Of a DNA stretch of 64,000 bases, positions 56,601-64,000 are shown piece by piece. Numbering within the stretch: the stretch's first letter is position 1; the number at the start of each line of letters is the position of its first letter. This DNA comes from Amaranthus tricolor. Its lineage: Eukaryota > Streptophyta > Magnoliopsida > Caryophyllales > Amaranthaceae. Made by a program: the position numbers and the translations under genes. Below the pieces are notes generated by a model that was not told the DNA's origin, did no database searches, and worked only from the letters and a program-made list of their open reading frames with translations. The stretch covers positions 40,011,875 to 40,075,874 of the forward strand of contig NC_080048.1 in the NCBI RefSeq assembly GCF_026212465.1, read 5' to 3'.

Positions 56601-59600
56601 TAACGATGGCCTATGTTACTTGGACTTGGGTATTGATGTTGGATACTGGTACATGTCTAAGTATCGGATACATCTAAATACTCAATTTTACGCCTAAAAT
56701 GAAGTGTCTAAGTGCTATACCAATGTCCGAGCATCAAGGATCGGACACGGATACGTGAAGCAAAATGAAGAGTCCGAGTAACATAGACGATGAAAAAGTG
56801 TTAGAGCTAAGTTAAGGATTTCCACCTCATTCACATGAATACGAAGTGTATAGTTCTTTGATTATGCATAAAATCCGGAATGGGGCTCAGTGGCGGAATA
56901 TTTTTTTCGCAATGTGGCTAACTTTCTTTGGTGGAGTACCAATATAATCATATCTATTGACTAGATGTCTAGACGTACTATTAACAAATTAAGGCAAAAA
57001 TTGATACATGCAGGAAGATCGTGACAATATTTTGCGTGCTAGAGCTACCGGAAAAGGGGTCTTGACTTCTCCATTTAAGCTACTAAAGTCAAATCATCTC
57101 GGAGTGGTACTTACTTTCGCTGTCTATGACCGACAGCTCCCACCAGATGCGACTCCAGAGCAACGCATAGCAGCTACTGTGGGGTAATGTGTATTTCCAT
57201 GGAAAATTATAGCTTCTTTTTTACTTTAAGCTATATATAAATAAAGGGAGCCTCATTTTGTAGGTATCTTGGCGCATCTTATGACCTCCGGTCACTAGTC
57301 GAAAAGATCCTTCAGCAACTTGCGAGCAAACAAACAATTGTTGTGAATGTTTACGATACAACAAATTTCTCTTCGCCCATTAACATGTACGGAACTAATG
57401 TTCTAGACACGGGTTTTTTACACATTTGCAGTCTTGATTTTGGGGATCCAACCCGCAAGCACGAGATGCATTGCAGGTAGTGTTATTGTGTGTATATATA
57501 TTGACTAAATTTCTCGATCTATGACCCATTCATAATAGTTGATTTTTCCTTTCTGTATTCCATGTTATAGGTTCAAAAACATGCCGCCCCCTCCATGGAC
57601 CGCAATATTGTCAGCGGGTGGAGTCTTAACGATTTCATTGCTCCTTAGTTATATTTTTAATGCAGCAATCGATAAAATTGTTCAAGTCGAGGAGGACTGC
57701 CAAAAGATGACTGAACTAAAAGCTCGTGCAGAAGCCGCTGACGTTGCAAAATCTCAGGTTAATATTCAATATTAAACGACGTCTTTTTTCCCCGACTTTT
57801 CTTGCACCAATAGTTCAAGTTAACTTTTTTTCCTTTGTATTGTGCAGTTTCTTGCTACCGTGTCCCATGAAATAAGAACACCCATGAATGGTGTTTTAGG
57901 TGAGAAGGAATTCAAATGCTGTTTTCGATTATTTTTGTGTTCATCTAAACTCTAAACGCTAAAACGTTTTGCAACTTAATTTCGGAATGTTTCAGGTATG
58001 CTTCAGATGCTGATGGATACTGATCTGGATGATGATCAGCTTGATTATGCCCAGACAGCTCATGCTAGCGGGAAGGATCTTATCTCCATTATTAATGAAG
58101 TTCTTGATCAGGCCAAGATAGAGTCAGGCAGGCTTGAGCTTGAAGCAGTGTCTTTCGATTTACGTGCTATTTTAGACAATGTTGTCTCGCTGTTCTCGGG
58201 AAAGTCTCGTGAGAAAGAAATTGAAGTATAATATTGACTTAACCAATTGAAAAGTTTTTTTTATCTTTTTTTAGTTTATTATGGGTAAAATAGACTCACT
58301 TGAACTCCATATGTATTTTTGCAGTTGGCTGTTTATGTGTCCAACAAGGTACCCGAAGTTGTGGTCGGAGATCCTGGACGATTCCGGCAGATAATCACCA
58401 ATCTTGTTGGTAATTCAGTAAAGGTTAGTTTACTAGATTTATTGTGAACATCAATGCTTCTACAAGAAGGCCGAGTAGGTGTAGATTGTTAGTTTGCAAA
58501 AGTTGAGTTCATAAATTGGTTTTGGGTTGTGTGATAAAGCCAATAGGTTCTTGCTGAAGTCGAGTTGAATTTAACTTAATACTATCTGTCTATCTCTGGT
58601 TGGAATTTGTTGCTACACTTGCATAGTCAAATAGAATCTTGTTTGATCGCCTCAATTAGAGGCGTTCAAAACAGATCCGACAACCCAATATTCACCCGTC
58701 TTTGTAACTGAACCCAATTTGACCCGACTTAAAAATTGGATTTACAATTATATAAAAATCAATGCGAACAAAAGAACCAATTTTAAACCGACTTGAAACA
58801 TCTAACGCGAAATCGACCTGATGATCCGAATAAACACCTCTAGTGTCAATACATATTTGAATCAACTTTTTGTAGTTTTTAATCATGCGCAACTAAAGAT
58901 ATTAAAGTTCAAAATTATGCATTGGATAGCGTGAAAACAAAAAGCGTAACTAATTTGAATAGAGAAAGTATATTCTATGCTTTTGTGCAATACGACATCT
59001 TATATACTTTGTACTTTTTTTGTGCTGCAGTTTACAAATAATAAGGGGCATATTTTTGTTTCTGTACATTTGGCTGATGAAATAAAGGCACCATCTGATG
59101 TGATGGATGAAGTTCTGCGACAAGGAACTATTCCGTTGAAAAATGGTTCGGAAAGAAATACTTTGAGTGGCTATCCTATCGTGGACAGATCGAAAAGCTG
59201 GAAAAAATTCAAACTGTTGGGTGGTAAGGAAAGCACCGACAAATCTGAGTTGATCAAACTAATAGTTACCGTGGAGGACACAGGAGAAGGTATTCCGAAA
59301 GAAGCAAAAGACCGCATATTCACGCCGTTCATGCAGGCCGATAGCTCAACGTCACGACACTATGGAGGGACTGGAATAGGATTGAGTATTAGCAAATGCT
59401 TAGTAGACCTTATGGGTGGAGAAATTGGATTTAAAAGCAAGCAAGGTCTTGGAAGTACGTTTTCCTTTACCGCTATTCTCATGAGAGGAAATTTGGACTC
59501 CCTTGATCCGAAATGGCGTATACATGAAACATCTATATACGAGTTGAAGGGATTGAGAGCTTTAGTCATTGATAAAAGAAGCATACGAGCGGAGGTAACG

Positions 59601-61234
59601 CGATATCATCTTCAGAGATTGGGGATATCTGTTGACACTGTTTCCAGTTTTCAGTCGGCGTTTTCGTTTGTTGCTAACATTTCAAGTTCAAGGTAGATTT
59701 TAATTCTTTACATTGTATGTTGCTTGAGTTCGTTATTTTAATGGGGCTAAAGATTTATCGTTCTTTAGTTTTTGATTATAATGGACTAAAAATAAAACGT
59801 CCCATTAATTCATGTGCACTTCAAATTTATGTGAAGTTGCAGTTGATCTTTGTTACCAACGGTCCGGAATCAACCTCATTGTTATCACCAACAAATCAAC
59901 CCCCTAAAACCCACCCTAGGCTTGAGCCACTTAATAGCGTTAGGGTAATGGATTGTTGACATTTGTATGTTGCTTGTTCTAGAATGTTGAGCCCTGTGTC
60001 GCATGATTCGCTAAATTCCTCGTCAATTGTGAATTTTGAGCAAATCGCGAATTCTAAAGCAAATTAGCTAGTAAATTATATTACACTGGTTGAGCCTCTT
60101 TCTGGTAATCTTATCTAGGTGTTCTTTAGAGATTTACTATTTGATCTCTACTAACGGATGTTGTTTTAAAATTTTTTATGCAGATCTTTAGTTCCACTCG
60201 CCATGATTCTCATTGACCAGGAGGTATGGAAAAAGGAGCTGGTTATGGAGATCCGTCACCTGCTTAAAGATGCAGTGTCGAAAAGAGCTATAGATAGAGT
60301 GCCCAAGTTATTTATGTTGGCCACTTCCATGAGCCCGCCTGAGCGCAGTGAACTTAAATTGTCACTTCTTGTTGATGATATACTAACCAAGCCACTACGG
60401 TTGAGTGTCTTAACCGGGTGCTTCCACGAAGCCTTCGGAAAAGGGAGGAGAAGGCAATTGAATAGAGCGAAGCCCGCAAGTCTTGGTAGTTTGCTCAAAG
60501 GAAAAGAAATATTGGTGGTTGATGATAATGCGGTTAATCGTAAAGTGGCAGAAGGAGCTCTTAAGAAATACGGAGCTATTGTTACTTGTGTCGGCAGTGG
60601 GAAGTCCGCGGTTAATGAGCTCAAACCACCTCATAAGTTCGATGCTTGCTTCATGGATCTCCAAATGCCGGAGATGGACGGGTATTGTTCTTTGCCTTAT
60701 CCCTACACCTTTTATTTCTTGGTCAATGTCGGTATATCTTCTGCCGTTATAAAGTTTTTTAATAGAAAAACCGAACCAATATTTCACGCATTGTAAAGCT
60801 GTTAAAATGCCGATATTTGGCATTATGATAATTGCAGCTCCCGTTACCACATCACCGTGTCGTTACCACTATCATGACTGTTATCGCTTTTTTGCACTAT
60901 ACTGTTGATTTTGTATCTTCCATTCCTATTTGACTTGATAAAGTGCGAGGCTTATTACATAAGTTTTCTCCGATGTTTCTATAGATTTGAAGCTACACGG
61001 CAAATTCGTCACAAGGAAAAAGAGTTTAACGAGAAACTTGATTCCGGGGAAGTTTCACTGGAGTCATTTCCGTGTATGACTAGTTGGCACACGCCAATAT
61101 TAGCGATGACAGCGGACGTAATTCAAGCCACCAATGAAGAATGTGTTAAATGTGGCATGGATGGTTACGTATCCAAACCATTCGAAGAAGAACAGCTTTA
61201 TTCTGCCGTAGCTTGCTTCTTCGAGTCCAGATGA
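53676..61234 (+). CDS. CHASE-domain cytokinin receptor histidine kinase, AHK2-like
   Basis: Twelve exons: 53676-54044, 55164-55628, 56172-56447, 57014-57183, 57264-57476, 57571-57757, 57848-57899, 57996-58225, 58325-58423, 59031-59692, 60184-60681, 60985-61234. They give 1156 residues. There are three hydrophobic helices before the CHASE domain (about 66-84, 140-156, 203-225) and one after it (about 505-527). The CHASE domain (about 240-490) includes [10 protein letters not shown] and [20 protein letters not shown]. The kinase has the phospho-acceptor His567 in [11 protein letters not shown]-box [11 protein letters not shown]1 [18 protein letters not shown] and G2 GGTGIGLS. A degenerate receiver-like region precedes the true receiver with [10 protein letters not shown], the acceptor Asp1066 in [12 protein letters not shown] and Lys in YVSKPF. 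Cytokinin binding at CHASE starts a His-Asp phosphorelay to HPt proteins and type-B response regulators, mostly from the ER membrane. The three-helix N-terminus favours AHK2 over AHK3 or AHK4. The ATG at 53754 (MSLNCNHSG) is a plausible alternative start, giving 1130 residues. Confidence 0.94.
54807..54976. mobile_element. CTATGTTACTCGGAC-ended foldback element, copy 1
   Basis: The left end GATGTTACTCGGACTCTTCA and the right end GTCCAAGTAACATAGG are inverted. It is about 170 bp, non-coding, in intron 1 of the kinase gene. A related copy lies in intron 3. Confidence 0.6.
55830..55935. repeat. GTACGCAACC-family repeat fragment in kinase intron 2
   Basis: CATTACGCCAATGCCATAAA, GGATATATGCAACCCTACTC and GTGATAACAAAGAGG follow the order of the family core at 22462-22605. 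Confidence 0.45.
56609..56788. mobile_element. CTATGTTACTCGGAC-ended foldback element, copy 2
   Basis: The left end CCTATGTTACTTGGACTTGG and the right end AGAGTCCGAGTAACATAG are inverted. The interior words TGTCTAAGT and ATCGGAC/GGATAC recur on both arms. It lies in intron 3 of the kinase gene. Confidence 0.65.
58657..58842. mobile_element. AGAGGTGTTC-ended MITE-like element, copy 2
   Basis: Runs from TAGAGGCGTTCAAAACAGAT to AAACACCTCTA and aligns along its whole length with 6271-6454 (AACCCAATTTGACCCGAC, ATATAAAAATCAATGCGAAC). It lies in kinase intron 9. Confidence 0.7.
59782..59957. repeat. GTACGCAACC-family dispersed repeat, copy 3
   Basis: GGACTAAAAATAAAACGTCC, TTCATGTGCAC, GTGAAGTTGCAG, CAACCTCATTGTTATCACCA and CCACTTAATAGCGTTAGGG follow the order of 9556-9750. 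It lies in kinase intron 10. Confidence 0.55.
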
Positions 61235-61670
61235 TGATCTATAAGAATATGCTCACCCGTCTATATCCATCCCGAAGGTAATCCTCATTTATTGTAGGCT
61301 CGTATCATTTTCGTGAGTGGATTCGATTGACAGCGTTAATGAACTGAAACTTTCCGAAACCTCAACTCATAAATGCATAACACGATGTTAATCACGTTCA
61401 CTCACGTTACTCGTGAGTAGTTTCTGTATATACAGTATTTGTTTGCGGCTAGGTGCCTAGTTCGATCACGCATCTTATTCATATAATATGTACATTTAAA
61501 CAGTCCTCGACACATATCTTGTAATCTTCGATTTTTTGTTGTAATATCGGAATCCCATGTATAGCTACTGAGTAGGACAATCTTGGGTCTTGGGTTAGGG
61601 ATCAATTAGACAGAATTGTTTAGTAGGAAGCCTTAGGTTTATAACATAGAACCATCTTCATTTTCGAGCT

Positions 61671-62098
61671 TGTTCGGTCTGCATTTGATGCTAACTTTCA
61701 CTTCAAACAAATCACAAATGTTGGTCTAATGCAACTAATCATGTGTTCTTCATTTTTCTATGAAGTATTTTCGAATTCCTTCTATTTGTATATTTTCGTT
61801 CATTGCCCAGGTTTGAGAAACCGCATTAATATTGAAGTATATAACTTATAATACGAAAAATGGCAGTCGAGTTGGTTGAGTTTACATACAGAGTTCAGTG
61901 TTCGGTTTGCATTTGATGCTAACTTTCACTTCAAACAATCACAAATGTTGGTCTTATGCAAGTAATCATGTGTTTTGATTTCCTTTTGTTTTGATATTTG
62001 TGTTCATTGCCGATGAAAAACCATATTAATATTGAATTATGTAATATATTATACAGAAAATGGCAGTCGAGTTGATTCAGTTTATATATAGAATTTAG
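61671..62098. repeat. Tandem duplication of about 200-228 bp
   Basis: Copy 1 starts TGTTCGGTCTGCATTTGATG at 61671 and copy 2 starts TGTTCGGTTTGCATTTGATG at 61899. Both include CTAACTTTCACTTCAAACAA, CACAAATGTTGGTCT and ATGGCAGTCGAGTTG. The start word recurs at 62099 (TGTTCGGCTC), where the repeat stops. Confidence 0.85.
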
Positions 62099-62540
62099 TG
62101 TTCGGCTCACCCACCTTATAACATGAGTATTATTTTGATTATTTTTAAGTTTGTATGAATTAGTTTCATTAGTGGTTGTAAGTTGTAACAAATGAGAATA
62201 ATATTGATGGCATGTGAGTAGGCAAGAATATCAAAAGGATGATTCCCCCATGTGAGTAGTCTTTTCAAATCTTAGATTATTGTGTGAATATGTAGAAATT
62301 AGCATGTGCTTTGTATAATGGAAGTCTATATTCCCCTTTGGCTCAAAAACGTTTAGCTCATAATCATGTGCACTACTTAATTGGCTAATAAATACTCTTT
62401 TAAGTCTTAATCCTATTTGTAATAAATTAATATATTTTAGCGAAAATGTAGCAATTTGACTGAAACGGATGAGCGATTGTTGCAAACTAGTTCGTTGTCT
62501 ATATTTGTTGCAAACTAGTGTCGGTACATAATACTAAATA

Positions 62541-62748
62541 CTCCCTCTGTCTGTTTCTAAGAGATTGCGATACTTTTTATTATTTTACTCGTCTTTTTTA
62601 CTTTGTAATATTTTTATTTTTGATAATGTTTCCACTACTTTTGTGAATATGTATACACACAGTTTTTTTTAATTTTCCTCACTTTTAATTATACCCACAT
62701 TTATCTTTACAAAATTTTTAATACTTATGTCAGTTAGTGTGGAGGGAG
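62541..62748. mobile_element. Stowaway-like MITE
   Basis: The left end TA|CTCCCTCTGTCTG and the right end AGTGTGGAGGGAG|TA have typical short CTCCCTC inverted ends and TA flanks over 208 bp. Confidence 0.75.
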
Positions 62749-62768
62749 TATTACAATTTTAAAAAAAC

Positions 62769-63028
62769 TTGGATGAAACGATCTCATTATGAGACCGTCA
62801 ATTTGGTCGGCCCAATTCGCGTGTGTAATAACATTTTAATTTTCTGGGCATTTATCAATTTTGACCTTAAAAGTATTAATTTTCAAAATTGATACCTTTA
62901 AGATCAAAATTGATATCTTTAAGATTAAAATTAAAAAATACCTAGAAAATAAAAAAAATGTCCAAGTTGTTACACGCACTGGGCATGCCCAAATGACAGT
63001 CTCATTATAAGGCGGTCTCGTCCAGACC
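62769..63028. mobile_element. Foldback element with GAGAC-rich arms
   Basis: The left arm (CTTGGATGAAACGATCTCAT to CGCGTGTGTAATAAC) matches the reverse complement of the right arm (GTTACACGCACTGGGC to CGGTCTCGTCCAGACC) over about 80 bases. The centre is AT-rich with repeated AAAATTGATACCTTTAAGAT words. It has no coding capacity. Confidence 0.7.
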
Positions 63029-64000
63029 AGCTGTTACAATTTACATAGGCTAGTCAATTTTTGATCCATCTTTAAATCCAACCGTATCTAATATGAATAA
63101 GACTTGAATGGTCCACCTTGTTTTTGTTTTTATAAGGCAAAAGCTAACGATATTTGAAAAAGGATATTAGGAAACAAAATAAAATATAAAAATTTTATGT
63201 TATATTAGTTAATATATGACCTTATTAACAATGCTCTGGGAGCGTTTGTTAATAAGATTTTTTTTTTTTTATTTTATTAATTTTGAGTTTTCACTTGTTA
63301 TGTTTTTATCATTTTTATAATTTGGGTTAGTGATCCAATATTATGAATTGAACATTTTTTCTTGAGTCAATTTTTAAGAAACTAATCTCAACGAACCCCT
63401 AAATTATTTTTACAAATTACTGATAAATAAATTTATAATCTGTTGGATTAAATATGATTGGTGTAAATTGATATTGAATGATCGTTTTGACGTGATTGTT
63501 CATCACCAAAAATTAGAAAAGTTCAAATACTTTTTAATCATCTTGATTGGGAAAACAATTTAAGAGAAGATCGATAGAAATTAGTAAAGAAATTTAGTGC
63601 TAACTAAGAATTTTTGAAAAACATTAATAGTAAAATTTGAAAATTTAATAGCTTCAATCACAGTTACATTTAGGAAACGTAAAAGGTCTAAAGCCCTACT
63701 CAGACCGCTTTTTTTAGACTCTAGATTTTCTGTTGGATTTTTTTATTATCTAATTTATAAAAAACTAACCTATAATATTAATGCTCCATTTAAGAGTTAA
63801 ATGGTTTTTAAAATTATTTTTTTATCCGAATGAGTTAAATTGGAAATATTATGACCCTAGGTCTAATATGGAACTTATAATAATTATAAGTAGAATTTTA
63901 GGACTCAAAACTCGAAAAATTTTAGATTTGAGTCTAATTTTTAGACCTTTAAAATTCACTTTATGACATATCAACTTTATGTACAAAAAATTGAAAACTT

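Larger units (their letters stand above)
61235..64000. other. Intergenic DNA after the histidine kinase gene
   Basis: No further gene is seen. The first few hundred bases should hold the kinase 3' untranslated region. A tandem duplication lies at 61671-62098, a Stowaway-like MITE at 62541-62748 and a foldback element at 62769-63028. The remainder to the window end is AT-rich. Confidence 0.5.

Overview
This window is plant nuclear DNA, almost certainly from a eudicot. It is AT-rich, the genes are split by GT-AG introns, and all six protein-coding genes I can assign resemble well-conserved plant proteins. An Amaranthaceae/Caryophyllales origin is only a guess from the style of the dispersed repeats. 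All coordinates and exon joins were worked out by eye from reading frame and splice consensus.

Layout: (1) 206-4113 (+) a SAWADEE-domain protein in six exons; its second intron uses a GC donor, and another intron holds a Mutator-type MITE with a perfect 9-bp target duplication. (2) 5784-10904 (+) a p24 beta-type (emp24/gp25L/p24) ER-Golgi cargo receptor in four exons with repeat-filled introns. (3) 14760-15467 (+) an unassigned two-helix membrane protein with an acidic tail. (4) 16900-18354 (-) an intronless P-class PPR protein. (5) 20865-23363 (+) an OBERON1/2-like PHD and coiled-coil protein with a duplicated segment in its leader. (6) 26045-36972 (+) a DHX37/Dhr1-like DEAH-box helicase in ten exons, with a 3.7-kb LTR-type insertion in one intron. 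(7) 53676-61234 (+) an AHK2-like CHASE-domain cytokinin receptor histidine kinase in twelve exons.

Between the helicase and the receptor lies a transposon block. A 5.2-kb Mutator-like element (40457-45637) has 217-bp terminal inverted repeats. It encodes a MuDR-type transposase with SWIM and CCHC zinc fingers, broken by one in-frame TAG, and on the other strand a decayed GRF zinc-finger passenger gene. About 720 bp further on, a 3.6-kb mariner-like element (46357-49963) carries a frameshifted DD39D transposase and its own opposite-strand passenger reading frame with two stops. Each element therefore has a second gene facing its transposase, which is the most unusual feature of the window.

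The other intergenic and intronic DNA holds several small non-autonomous repeat families: Stowaway-like elements, elements with CCCGTTTGG ends, elements with AGAGGTGTTC ends, elements with CTATGTTACTCGGAC ends, a GAGACCGTCTC family, tRNA-derived SINE heads, and a family containing a GTACGCAACCTTAC core. The genes are unrelated housekeeping and signalling functions and form no pathway together. There is no operon, CRISPR array, organellar insertion or recognisable structural RNA gene.
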